Below are positions 1 through 6,781 of a DNA stretch of 64,000 nt, in pieces. The notes beneath the pieces are model-generated. The model was not told where the DNA came from, made no database searches, and worked only from the letters and a program-made list of their open reading frames with translations. Position 1 is the stretch's first letter. Every line of letters begins with the position of its first letter. The position numbers and the translations under genes were made by a program. Source of the DNA: Planctomycetota bacterium (GTDB taxonomy: Bacteria > Planctomycetota > Uabimicrobiia > Uabimicrobiales > Uabimicrobiaceae); assembly GCA_029260735.1 (NCBI GenBank), contig JAJDCR010000063.1, forward strand, positions 1-64,000, in the 5' to 3' direction.

Positions 1-21
1 GGGGTGAGACAAAGAAAGTTT

Positions 22-256
22 CGCCCCTTCAGGGCGATTTGGGTCGGGTGTTCCATTTACCTCCGGGTTTGCACCCGGAGCTACTAACATTAAGCCCCTT
101 CGGGGATATTTCAAGGACTTGCGGCTTAAGTTGACAGCTATGGGGCAACGCCCTGGGAATATTTGAATAACTATATCTCCAGTTCTGAAGGGGCGAAATA
201 TTCTAAATTATTCCGCCCCTTCAGGGCTATGATTATAGTTATTCCAGTTTCCCAGG
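22..256. repeat. Cluster of REP-like palindromes
   Basis: Three kinds of palindrome lie in the first 260 bases. A short GC stem is at 22-36. A perfect 8-bp stem at 61-80 is followed directly by CTACTAAC and then by a second small GC hairpin at 95-105. A nested palindrome runs 152-256, with outer arms at 152-174 and 235-256 and inner arms at 185-195 and 214-224. The 61-105 unit recurs at 7028-7066, and reversed versions of hairpin plus CTACTAA lie at 5879-5906 and near 6504. No open frame of note overlaps them. They fit the mobile REP family expected near the Y1 transposase at 5964-6410. Confidence 0.7.
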
Positions 257-324
257 ACGTTGTCCTGGGCTAGGTTGTATAAGCCTTTCAGGCTAAAAAC
301 AAAAAACCTACCCCAGACAGCCTA

Positions 325-420
325 TTTGGGGGGGACGCGCTAAAAATAAAGACTTTGCCAGCTCTTAAACTAGGCTACAAAAATTCCCCCCAAACAAAAA
401 CCTACCCGACTCGAAATGAT
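325..420 (+). repeat. Dispersed repeat R1, copy 1
   Basis: A G-run, the word GGACGCGCTAAAAATAAAGA and then CTTTGCCA matches, with a few changes, sequences at 4151-4222 (same strand) and 3936-4011 (opposite strand). Similarity continues past the G-run block through a GCTACAA-containing stretch to about 420. Translating the downstream part in all three copies gives a loosely similar peptide start, so the repeat may be the 5' end of a lost gene, possibly that of the integrase fragment at 4182. This copy has no open gene behind it. Confidence 0.55.
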
Positions 421-857
421 AGACCTTACCACGACTGGTCTAAGAACTGTGTTTTGACTATATAGTCGAAGAGATAGGGTAAAAACTTCCCTGTTTTTTA
501 TTTTTTGGAAAGAAAATTTTACTGGAGGGATGAAAGCTCAAAATATACATGGAATAGGATTAGTCGATTGGTTTATTATAAAAAATATCATAGGTTTTTA
601 GGATTAGAAGATAAACATAAACTCTAAAATTAAGCCTTTAGCAACTTTATTTTTCTAATGACAAAAATATTCTCTTGATTTTTTCAAAAAAAACAATATA
701 TATTAAATACTGAATTTATTGTACTATGATTGCCAAATTGATGAATCAACAAGTATTCACTTGAGAGTACCTGTATAGTCGATATATATTTATAAAATAC
801 ATCCGGTTCTAACGAAATTTATAATGAGTATGAGTATTTTAACTTGAAGGGTTTATT
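420..857. other. Gene-free AT-rich stretch before the pseudopilin gene
   Basis: About 440 bases with no plausible coding frame and no RNA gene recognised. The only feature offered is a weak candidate promoter at 761-790 in front of the pseudopilin gene. Confidence 0.5.
761..790 (+). promoter_or_regulatory. Candidate sigma70-type promoter of the pseudopilin gene
   Basis: TTGAGA at 761-766 and TATATT at 785-790 are separated by 18 bases, about 70 bases upstream of the ATG at 858. The surroundings are very AT-rich, so a chance match is possible. Confidence 0.35.
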
Positions 858-1409
858 ATGCAAAAAAGAAAAAATGCTTTCACTTTGATTGAGTTGATCG
901 TGGTAATTGCAATTTTGGCAATTTTGGCAGTGGCACTTATTCCATTGATCAACAACTTTATAGAAAAATCACGTATCTCTAGAATTATGACAACCATATC
1001 TTCATTAGAAACGGCAGCGGTAGCTTACAATGCAGACGTCGCTTCTTTTCCTGACGATCGTAACGATTTTTTTGCAGACTCTGAGCTAGTTGTCAACAAA
1101 AACAATTTATCTAGTTGGGATGGTCCTTATCTAAACAGAAACACCGAAGGAGTGTCTCCTTGGGGGACAGACTTACGACTAACCCGAATTAACAGTAGAT
1201 TAGGTGAACTACTAGAGGATGAGTACTCTCTCTTTTTGGAAGACCCAAATGGAAACACTATCCCTAATGCTTCTCTTGAAGAAATTGATCGTAAAATCGA
1301 TGGATCTGTAGGGGGGACTAGTGATGGAAAATTCCAACATAGAGAAGGAGCACCTGCAGCTGTTGCTGTGATTGTTATCGATGCTTACCCAGAAGAAGAG
1401 CAAAATTAG
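858..1409 (+). CDS. Type II secretion/type IV pilus-like pseudopilin (GspG-type)
   Basis: A 183-residue protein with a classic class III signal at its N-terminus: a short basic leader (MQKRKNA), then FTLIE with the invariant Glu at position +5, and a 20-residue hydrophobic helix. It has the size and layout of GspG-type major pseudopilins, which polymerise in the inner membrane and periplasm after prepilin peptidase cleavage. Cleavage here would fall between Ala and Phe rather than the usual Gly and Phe. The ATG is preceded by GAAGGG at good spacing. No gsp or pil genes are nearby, so it is an orphan; PVC bacteria often carry many orphan prepilin-type proteins. The partner machinery is unknown. 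The C-terminal half is acidic and hydrophilic. Confidence 0.8.
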   Translation: MQKRKNAFTLIELIVVIAILAILAVALIPLINNFIEKSRISRIMTTISSLETAAVAYNADVASFPDDRNDFFADSELVVNKNNLSSWDGPYLNRNTEGVSPWGTDLRLTRINSRLGELLEDEYSLFLEDPNGNTIPNASLEEIDRKIDGSVGGTSDGKFQHREGAPAAVAVIVIDAYPEEEQN

Positions 1410-1767
1410 ACGGCCTAACTTAAGGAAAACTTTCCTGATAAAGAATATTTCTTAAAAGAGAAGGTTTTGCTGAAAATCAATATCTTACTTTTAACACTTT
1501 TTCTTTGCATTTTAATGGTCGGCTTAGTTTCTATGCAAAATAAGAAAACCACCATAATTTTCTCAAGATTAGAGATTATCAGAAAGAGCGATGAAGGCAA
1601 GAGAGTTTGATGGGGGAATAAGGGGGTTTTTATGCAGGAGTAAAAAAAGAAGAATGAAAAAGTAGGATTAACAGTAGCCAGAGTGATAAAAGTAATTTGA
1701 GCCAGATATTTTATTGAAATAGAAACAGAGCAAAAAAAGCTTCCATTCAACGTCCCAAATAAAACAA
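1410..1767. other. Intergenic stretch without recognised features
   Basis: About 360 bases between the pseudopilin gene and the small minus-strand gene. The one open frame here (1415-1771, minus) has no ribosome site, no recognised family and a low-complexity hydrophobic composition, and was not accepted. No terminator hairpin or RNA gene was recognised. Confidence 0.4.
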
Positions 1768-2073
1768 TCAACCTATCAACTCAACACCAAAATCTGAACC
1801 AAAAGGATCATCATACTTTAACACTCCCAACGGTTTAATCTTCTCTTTTGGCCAAATAGCCGCTATCAATTCATCTCTGGTCATATTCTCCGAAGTTTTT
1901 TCCAAATCACTCTCATCCTTCTGCATCTCATCATCTGGAGAAACATGAATAGTTACTTTCCCTATGCCTGTTATATCAAACTTTTCTTCATACTCCGCAC
2001 CACATTTTTGCAAAACCTGCTTCAAAGAAGATAGAAACTGCTCAACACTTAAAGTTTCTGCCTGTGCTTCCAT
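1768..2073 (-). CDS. Small hypothetical protein, duplicated copy A
   Basis: A 101-residue acidic protein of unknown function, almost identical over residues 1-92 to the 104-residue product at 3536-3850. The two differ at only a handful of positions and then diverge at the C-terminus, DPFGSDFG here against DPFGPAVP there. The duplicated DNA block includes the 5' flank. No signal peptide, membrane segment or known motif is visible. It lies just downstream, same strand, of an Mrr-type restriction endonuclease remnant and may once have shared its transcript. Codon use and preserved frame in both copies suggest a real gene. Function not recognised. Confidence 0.6.
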   Translation of the reverse strand: MEAQAETLSVEQFLSSLKQVLQKCGAEYEEKFDITGIGKVTIHVSPDDEMQKDESDLEKTSENMTRDELIAAIWPKEKIKPLGVLKYDDPFGSDFGVELIG

Positions 2074-2169
2074 ATCTTTGTCCTCCGTGCGAAAAAATAA
2101 AATATTCTATGTAGAAAATATCACATTCATTGAGATTTAGCAACAATCACACCAATTTAGCTAACTTTT
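1798..2169 (-). repeat. Duplicated block, copy A
   Basis: About 370 bases that recur at 3574-3923 with very high identity. The block covers most of the small gene, its ribosome site region and the upstream flank up to CTAACTTTT. Copy A carries an extra stretch of about 20 bases in the flank (near 2091-2112) that copy B lacks. Both copies have the same orientation. Confidence 0.85.
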
Positions 2170-2345
2170 CAGCTCCGCCATCTTTCGAGCTATTTCTTTC
2201 CCATCCCACAAATCAATATTACCATGCTTCTTTGCTTCTTTTCTAGCATCACTGGAGATAGTAAAGGGAGTAATCAAAATCCCTCTATCCTGCTATTCTG
2301 TACCCACAAAAGCCCGCACCTGATCAGGAGACACAGCCAATAATA
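2161..2345 (-). pseudogene. C-terminal fragment of an Mrr-type restriction endonuclease
   Basis: Reading the minus strand from about 2345 to the stop at 2161-2163 gives about 60 codons, including RGILITPFTISSDARKEA and IDLWDGKEIARKMAELK. This resembles the end of Mrr_cat restriction endonucleases, where a strand ending in a (G)I(F)IT motif is followed by a helix and a final D-G-x-x-(I/L)-A segment. The frame contains an in-frame TAG at 2293-2295 and has no start. Upstream it abuts the AbiEii stub, so the N-terminal part and catalytic core are gone. It is a non-functional remnant. Confidence 0.6.
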
Positions 2346-2419
2346 TAATCTTTTTGTATTGTATTGGGCTGTATAGAATAATTTTTTGCCAATGCTAGAA
2401 TTTCTGTTTTTGGTATCAT
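2324..2419 (-). pseudogene. AbiEii toxin N-terminal stub (31 codons)
   Basis: An ATG at 2417-2419, 7 bases after the AbiEi stop, opens MIPKTEILALAKNYSIQP followed by NTIQKDYIIG. This matches the usual start of AbiEii/AbiGii nucleotidyltransferase toxins (helix, then N-x-x-x-KDY-hydrophobic-G). The frame ends at TGA 2324-2326, where the sequence turns into the Mrr remnant at about 2345-2355. Full-length toxins are roughly 250-300 residues, so the nucleotidyltransferase domain is wholly missing. A deletion or recombination joined the two genes. The toxin cannot be active here. Confidence 0.65.
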
Positions 2420-2426
2420 TTGAGTT

Positions 2427-3233
2427 TCATAATGGTAAATTAATTTGAAGGTTCCATTTACTTACTATTTTTCCTTTTTTTGCCCCGTCGGGGTCTAATA
2501 ATATAACTCCTTTTGTGATGTTGTTTTGACATAACTGAATCCACTCTTTTGATACAGGAGCGTTAAATTTTTCAGCAAGAAAGCCAAGACGTTTTATGAC
2601 AGCCCCCCGTTTATAGCGAAGAGCGTAATCAAGTAAAAGATCTGCATCGTGTTTATCAGAAAGCCAATATTCCCGCACGACATCTATTGTGTGGCGCATT
2701 CCGCCTCCGAAGCGAGGTAAGTCTAAAATATCGATTAGCATTCTGCTTGGATCAGCTACTTTAGCACTTTTACTTCCAAACCAAACTGATTTTAACCCAA
2801 AAAACTTCTTCTGTGGCAAAACCCTGACTCTAAATTTGATATTACCAATATCTTGGATGGTTTTCCGTTGAGGTGCAGCAGTAATAACCGAAACCGAGTT
2901 AAATATTTGTTCTGTAAAATCCCAATGTTCTGCTGCTGACCATCCAGAAATAAATGCTGGCTGAAAAATTTTTGTAGCAAGTGGCCATATATTTTCAATA
3001 ACAGGATTCGATGTTAAAGACGATAAAGGCACGATATAATATATGCCTGATTTTAATTTTTGCAGCCAGCCTTTTTTATATAAACGGCTTAGGATTTTCT
3101 TTGCAACATTTCTACTACAAGAATGAAAAGACTCTATATCATCTAAATTGATAGTTTCTTGCTCAATTGCCAGAAAATAACTAATTATCTCACGCTCTTG
3201 CTTACTCAGACCTGTTAGTGCTTCTTGTTCCAT
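2427..3233 (-). CDS. abiEi: AbiEi-type antitoxin/transcriptional regulator of a type IV TA system
   Basis: A 268-residue protein. An N-terminal winged-helix region (about residues 10-70) ends in KLKSGIYYIVPL, typical of AbiEi proteins. Next comes the AbiEi domain, with SGWSAAEHW (about 95-103) and VADPSRMLIDILDLP (about 160-175). AbiEi proteins neutralise the AbiEii nucleotidyltransferase without direct binding and repress their own operon. The cognate toxin survives only as a stub immediately downstream, so this is an orphan antitoxin whose frame is nevertheless fully intact. A strong inverted repeat upstream (3302-3364) is a candidate operator. The start ATG at 3233 is accepted for its fit to family length; its ribosome site is weak. 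Confidence 0.8.
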   Translation of the reverse strand: MEQEALTGLSKQEREIISYFLAIEQETINLDDIESFHSCSRNVAKKILSRLYKKGWLQKLKSGIYYIVPLSSLTSNPVIENIWPLATKIFQPAFISGWSAAEHWDFTEQIFNSVSVITAAPQRKTIQDIGNIKFRVRVLPQKKFFGLKSVWFGSKSAKVADPSRMLIDILDLPRFGGGMRHTIDVVREYWLSDKHDADLLLDYALRYKRGAVIKRLGFLAEKFNAPVSKEWIQLCQNNITKGVILLDPDGAKKGKIVSKWNLQINLPL

Positions 3234-3301
3234 ATATTTTACTTTAATTAATAAAGAAATCTAAGTATCAATCAATTATATTATACACAATCCCAACGAG
3301 G

Positions 3302-3364
3302 AAAGTATAGTATAACTGTAAATAGAGTCAGAAAACGACACTTTTTGCAGTTATACTATACTTT
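3302..3364. promoter_or_regulatory. Inverted repeat upstream of abiEi, candidate operator
   Basis: Two perfect 17-base arms, 3302-3318 (AAAGTATAGTATAACTG) and 3348-3364, flank a 29-base spacer about 70-130 bases upstream of abiEi. AbiEi repressors are known to bind paired inverted repeats in their own promoters, so an operator role fits. On the plus strand the second arm runs into eight T residues, so it could also act as an intrinsic terminator or be the end of a small mobile element. Confidence 0.5.
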
Positions 3365-3436
3365 TTTTTAATATAATGAGCAAAGACTTTGTTCAGAAAA
3401 TATGAAATCTATTAGATCCACCCATTGCATAATCAT

Positions 3437-3469
3437 AAAAAAAGCCCCTCATTTGCGAGGGGCTTTTTT
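3437..3469. terminator. Intrinsic terminator hairpin, part of a repeated unit
   Basis: A GC stem (AGCCCCTC / GAGGGGCT) is flanked by A-runs and T-runs, so it could terminate in both directions. The hairpin and the next 26 bases (3470-3495) recur at 7375-7433 almost unchanged. Confidence 0.75.
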
Positions 3470-3535
3470 GTTTGAGTTTGATCAGTTGTCCACAGCCAAA
3501 CCAAATCCAAATATGCGTATCCAATATTATCATAA

Positions 3536-3850
3536 CTAATTATTAAACTCCCAATCCTCGTCTGGTACAGCTGGACCAAAAGGATCATCATACTTTAACA
3601 CTCCCAACGGTTTAATCTTCTCTTTTGGCCAAATAGCTGCTATCAATTCATCTCTGGTCATATTCTCCGAAGTTTTTTCCAAATCACTCTCATCCTTCTG
3701 CATCTCATCATCTGGAGAAACATGAATAGTTACTTTCCCTATGCCCGTGATATCAAACTTTTCTTCATACTCGACACCACGTTTTTGCAAAACCTGCTTC
3801 AGGGAAGATAGAAACTGCTCAACACTTAAAGTTTTTGCCTGTGCTTCCAT
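3536..3850 (-). CDS. Small hypothetical protein, duplicated copy B
   Basis: A 104-residue acidic paralogue of the 101-residue product at 1768-2073. The proteins are near identical to about residue 92, then this one ends PAVPDEDWEFNN. It carries no recognised domain, signal or membrane segment. It lies downstream of an inverted-repeat element (3936-4222), not of the Mrr remnant seen beside copy A. Both copies remain open with few differences, so the duplication looks recent. Function not recognised. Confidence 0.6.
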   Translation of the reverse strand: MEAQAKTLSVEQFLSSLKQVLQKRGVEYEEKFDITGIGKVTIHVSPDDEMQKDESDLEKTSENMTRDELIAAIWPKEKIKPLGVLKYDDPFGPAVPDEDWEFNN

Positions 3851-3923
3851 ATCTATGTCCTCCGTGCGAAAATATCACATTCATTGAGATTTAGCAACAA
3901 TCACACCAATTTAGCTAACTTTT
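3574..3923 (-). repeat. Duplicated block, copy B
   Basis: Second copy of the block at 1798-2169, same orientation, ending at the same CTAACTTTT word. Together the two copies bracket the AbiE and Mrr remnants, so homologous recombination between them could remove 1.8 kb. Confidence 0.85.
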
Positions 3924-3935
3924 AGGCTGAGTGGG

Positions 3936-4222
3936 GTAGATTTTTTATTTTGGTCGATCTTGTAGCATGGTTTAGTAGCCTGCAAAGTTTTTATTTTCAG
4001 CGTGTCCCCCCTAAGCTCGTAACTCGCTTCTCCCCCAAAGGGGAGAGAAAAGGTATTTTAGAATATACGAAAGTTTTTTTTAGGCAATGTTCGAAGTAGC
4101 GTAAGTCTGAGTTTTACTTTCGTTAACAGGCAAATCCTTTTTGTCCCCACTTTGGGGGGGACACGCTGAAAATTAAACACTTTGCAGGCAAATAAAACAA
4201 GCTACAATATCGACCAAACAAA
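3936..4222. repeat. Element bounded by inverted copies of repeat R1
   Basis: R1 copy 2 lies on the minus strand at 3936-4011 and copy 3 on the plus strand at 4151-4222, forming imperfect inverted ends of about 40-75 bases around a 140-base centre. The centre holds a small hairpin of CTCCCC/GGGGAG type at about 4030-4046. No protein is encoded inside. The layout resembles a MITE, but an accidental head-to-head pair of a dispersed repeat is equally possible. The right end overlaps the TTG proposed as start of the integrase fragment. Confidence 0.5.
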
Positions 4223-4565
4223 CGTCACCCGTATCAAAACCATAGTGAGCGCCTTTCTTGCCTACCGAAAACAATACTTGAAAGAAAGTACCTACCGCAG
4301 AAACGCCATTTTACTAATAACTTGGCTAAATTTCTTCGAGTTTTATCACCTAGATACCACCAATGATCTAGATCAAAATACCTGGCAAAAATATCGAGAT
4401 TGGAGAAAATCACAAATTACAGTGAATGGGAGAGAACCCCACAACGCAACGGTAAACGGTGAATTGAAAATAATAGGGCAGTGCTTTGGATGGGCGAAAA
4501 AACAAAAATTAGTCCGGGTGAACCCCTTCGAAGACGTCGAGTATCCCAAAAGAATGCACTGTTAA
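4182..4565 (+). pseudogene. N-terminal fragment of a tyrosine recombinase/phage-type integrase
   Basis: A 127-codon frame opening at TTG resembles the SAM-like core-binding domain of tyrosine recombinases: a helical segment with AFLAYRKQYLKESTYRR, then TVNGELKIIGQCFGWAKKQK and VNPFEDVEYPKR, the usual linker before the catalytic domain. The frame stops at TAA right after this point, and no Arg-His-x-x-Arg...Tyr catalytic half follows; the PIN toxin gene starts 20 bases on. The TTG lies inside repeat R1 and has no clear ribosome site, so the true 5' end may also be lost. It is a broken integrase that marks a former mobile element. Confidence 0.7.
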
Positions 4566-4585
4566 AAATATCACTGTTTAACTAC

Positions 4586-5017
4586 TTACACAAACGGATT
4601 TATTATTTTCAACCTATTCTCAACAACCATACCGTTATGCAGATCTTCCGAATACAAAATATCGCACTCCATATATAAAGCTACTGCAACGATCATGCTA
4701 TCCCAATAAACCCTTTGCCCATCCAAATTGCCAGAGTATTTTTCTCGTAAAACGCAACCTAATTCCAAAATTTCTCGATTAAAACTCTGTACTTGAAAAT
4801 CATCATAAAAATAAGAAATAACACTCATGTTTTCTTGATGAGTAAAACCATACTTATAACGAAAATTCTTAGTAACTTCATTAACAACCTGAGTACTCAC
4901 AAAAACTAGTGATTCTTCTAAAATTTTCTCAATAACTAAAGATTTTTGAGCGTCTTTACTCGACTTCCCAAGTAAATAAAACCAAATATTACTATCTATA
5001 AAACATCTATCTGTCAT
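4586..5017 (-). CDS. PIN-domain ribonuclease toxin (VapC-like)
   Basis: A 143-residue protein beginning MTDRCFIDSNIW. PIN-domain nucleases place a metal-binding Asp in this FIDSN motif (Asp8); further acidic positions are visible in VVNEVTKN, YWDSMIVAVA and SEDLHNG. The usual activity is Mg-dependent RNA cleavage. The start at 5017 is preferred over an upstream ATG at 5050 because the PIN fold begins at once and the gene overlaps its partner by 11 bases, typical of translational coupling. The upstream gene (5007-5264) is the expected antitoxin. The pair sits between a broken integrase and IS debris, as is usual for mobile TA modules. The RNA target cannot be read from sequence. Confidence 0.8.
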   Translation of the reverse strand: MTDRCFIDSNIWFYLLGKSSKDAQKSLVIEKILEESLVFVSTQVVNEVTKNFRYKYGFTHQENMSVISYFYDDFQVQSFNREILELGCVLREKYSGNLDGQRVYWDSMIVAVALYMECDILYSEDLHNGMVVENRLKIINPFV

Positions 5018-5264
5018 AAATTTCTGCTCTATTAAATGGCTTATTTTCAATCAAATCAATCTTTTTATTTACAACATCTCGTAAAGTCCTTATCTTTTTT
5101 TTCTGCTTCTTGAGCTTAATAAAACTCACTCCTTCTACAGCATATATTTCAATTCTAGCCACTCGCCCACGTTCTAAGGGTATTTCTATTGCACCATTGC
5201 TTTCAATTTGGCTCAAAGTAGTCTTTAAATTATTTTTTATCTTATCTTCTATATGAGCTTTCAT
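5007..5264 (-). CDS. Putative antitoxin partner of the PIN toxin
   Basis: An 85-residue basic protein (MKAHIEDKIKNNLKTTLSQI start) ending 11 bases inside the PIN toxin gene. The second in-frame ATG (5264) is chosen because GGAGA lies 7 bases upstream; the alternative start at 5276 overlaps that site. The middle of the protein (ERGRVARIEIYAVEGVSFIK) looks like beta-strands and the C-terminus is Lys-rich. It does not clearly show a ribbon-helix-helix or AbrB fold, so family assignment is by context only. It would neutralise the nuclease and perhaps autoregulate the operon. Confidence 0.6.
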   Translation of the reverse strand: MKAHIEDKIKNNLKTTLSQIESNGAIEIPLERGRVARIEIYAVEGVSFIKLKKQKKKIRTLRDVVNKKIDLIENKPFNRAEIYDR

Positions 5265-5286
5265 AAAATTCTCCATAAATAAACAT

Positions 5287-5532
5287 TTAATGATTAACTA
5301 AGTATACAATACCATAGCTAGAAACCAAAAAAATTCTACTGATAAGTCTTTTAAACTGTAAGCTTTTCGCTCGGAAGTTAAGAAGAAGGGAAATATGTAA
5401 CTGATATGCTTCTAAATAATTAATAGCTTGAGCCAAGTGAACATTGTTAAGGGCCAAAGCCCGTTGATAAATAACCTCTTGAAAACCATTGCCTAAGGTG
5501 TTATGAACTTTCATAGCACATCCAATAATTTG
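5287..5532 (-). pseudogene. GxxExxY-family protein, internally deleted fragment
   Basis: From QIIGCAMKVHNTLGNGFQE onward the minus-strand frame matches the start of GxxExxY proteins (IIGxAxxVHxxLGxGxxExxY). After the first helix it jumps to AQAINYLEAYQLHISLLLNF, which corresponds to the C-terminal part (the QLxNYLxxxxLxxGLLxNF segment). About 40-50 residues in the middle are missing compared with the usual 120-130. The frame has no start of its own; it is joined in frame to an IS630 transposase remnant upstream. It is a decayed gene. Confidence 0.65.
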
Positions 5533-5791
5533 TAACTCCTCGACAGTAGCATCACTATTTTGCAAAGTGAGATTACGTAGGATCCCCAAACGACTTGCGT
5601 CTATTTTGGGTTCATGTCGCCCCTTATGAGGTTTAGGATCTTTCCTTGCCTGTTTGTTTATACTTATTTACTAATCTCCATATAAATGAAACACTGACGG
5701 AAAATCGTTGTGCTAACTTGCGCATAGAACCTTCTTTATTTTGATAAGCTTGAATTACCCGAGTACGTAAATCGTTTGAATAAGTTTTCAT
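5533..5791 (-). pseudogene. IS630-family transposase N-terminal fragment, frameshifted
   Basis: An ATG at 5791 opens MKTYSNDLRTRVIQAYQN, and the helix-turn-helix (residues 15-45) matches IS630-type transposases. After VNKYKQTGK a one-base shift near 5640 moves the reading into the frame giving DPKPHKGRHEPKID and then LQNSDATVEEL, the usual linker and second HTH of the family. The sequence then passes directly into the GxxExxY fragment. No DDE catalytic domain remains. No inverted terminal repeats were identified. Confidence 0.65.
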
Positions 5792-5865
5792 ATCTACATC
5801 TCCTGCCAACATCAACTTGTCTTTACCTATGTTATACTGACAGCTAACTCTCTTTTTCTTTTCCC

Positions 5866-5945
5866 CGCAGGGGAATAAGATTAGTAGCCGTAGGTGCAAC
5901 CTACGGTTTGCAGTTCAACATTACCACAACCCCAAGCGGGGTTGA
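5866..5945. repeat. REP-like hairpins upstream of the Y1 transposase
   Basis: TTAGTAG at 5881-5887 precedes a perfect stem at 5888-5906 (CCGTAGGT / ACCTACGG), the mirror image of the hairpin-CTACTAA unit at 61-88. Small GC hairpins lie on both sides (CCCCGCAGGGG at 5863-5873, ACCCCAAGCGGGGT at about 5929-5942). They may be the left-end recognition structure used by the adjacent transposase. Confidence 0.6.
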
Positions 5946-5963
5946 ATTTAAGAAGGTTGTCAC

Positions 5964-6410
5964 ATGTCTACATATACCCAAATTTATTACCACATCGTTT
6001 TTTCAACAAAAAACAGAGTTCCTTGCCTTGCTAAAGCCAGACGTGATCAGCTTTTTAAGTACATTTGGGGAATTCTCAAAAACAAAAAATGCCATCTTTA
6101 TCATATCAATGGCGTTGACGATCATATTCATATTTTGACAAGCTTACATCAAACTGTTACTTTGGCTGATTTACTGCGCGATATAAAAATCAGCTCCAGC
6201 AAGTTAATCAAAGAGCGTCACATTTTTTCTTCTTTTACTAACTGGCAATCTGGCTATGGAGCTTTTACTCATTCCCTAAAAGAGAAACAAGCTTTAGTTG
6301 ATTATATCAAAAATCAAGAGGCTCATCATACAAAAGAAACTTTTCAGGATGAATATAAGCGGTTGTTGCTTGAAGCTGGTATTCAATTTGATGAAAAATT
6401 TCTTTTCTAA
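5964..6410 (+). CDS. tnpA: IS200-like/REP-associated Y1 (HUH) transposase
   Basis: A 148-residue intact protein of the Y1 single-strand transposase family. It shows the YHIVFSTKNR start, the HUH metal motif HIH in GVDDHIHIL (about residues 52-60) and a candidate catalytic Tyr in LVDYIKNQEAHH (about 113-124). Such enzymes cut and join single-stranded DNA at hairpins; RAYT members mobilise REP sequences rather than themselves. AGAAGG lies 8 bases before the ATG. The gene is embedded in REP-like hairpins on both sides, and similar hairpins are scattered over 7 kb, which favours the RAYT reading. No TnpB or IscB companion is present. Confidence 0.88.
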   Translation: MSTYTQIYYHIVFSTKNRVPCLAKARRDQLFKYIWGILKNKKCHLYHINGVDDHIHILTSLHQTVTLADLLRDIKISSSKLIKERHIFSSFTNWQSGYGAFTHSLKEKQALVDYIKNQEAHHTKETFQDEYKRLLLEAGIQFDEKFLF

Positions 6411-6434
6411 CTCCTCTTTATTATCTTTGACCTT

Positions 6435-6464
6435 GGTCATAACTGGTCATAACTGGTCATAACT
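6435..6464 (+). repeat. 10-bp tandem triplicate
   Basis: GGTCATAACT is repeated three times without change directly after the transposase gene. Confidence 0.9.
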
Positions 6465-6467
6465 TCG

Positions 6468-6574
6468 GCCATTAAGTTCTATACACCGAAGGTGTAATAC
6501 AATAGTAGCCCAGGGTAAAGTGAGCCAAAGCGAACGAAACCCTGGGTCACGGATGGGCCTAAAAATAATATTTG
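6468..6574 (+). repeat. Long inverted repeat, left arm (107 bases)
   Basis: Pairs with 6782-6888 over its full length with only about three mismatches; spacer 207 bases. Each arm itself contains smaller hairpins, including an ACACCGAAGGTGT stem and a CCCAGGGT...ACCCTGGG stem around the REP tetramer-like TAGTAG word. The same inner motif recurs at 7206-7305. Confidence 0.9.
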
Positions 6575-6781
6575 TATGTCCCGTCAGAAAATACTCTAGA
6601 CTAGGAAAGACAAAAAATAATATAACGTCCTTTCAGACAAGACATCATATATAATCAAAGTATCAGGGGATTGCCGGCATTCATGCCCAAGCTTTATAAC
6701 TATCTTGCCACTGTCATAACCAAAAGAAACTTTTTTATTTTAACAGTTTTCTCGGTCTTGAGTATTTCCTCATTAACCGTA

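Noticed and set aside
1415..1771. 118-codon minus-strand hydrophobic frame
   Set aside because: No ribosome site or family likeness; AT-rich low-complexity sequence gives such frames by chance.
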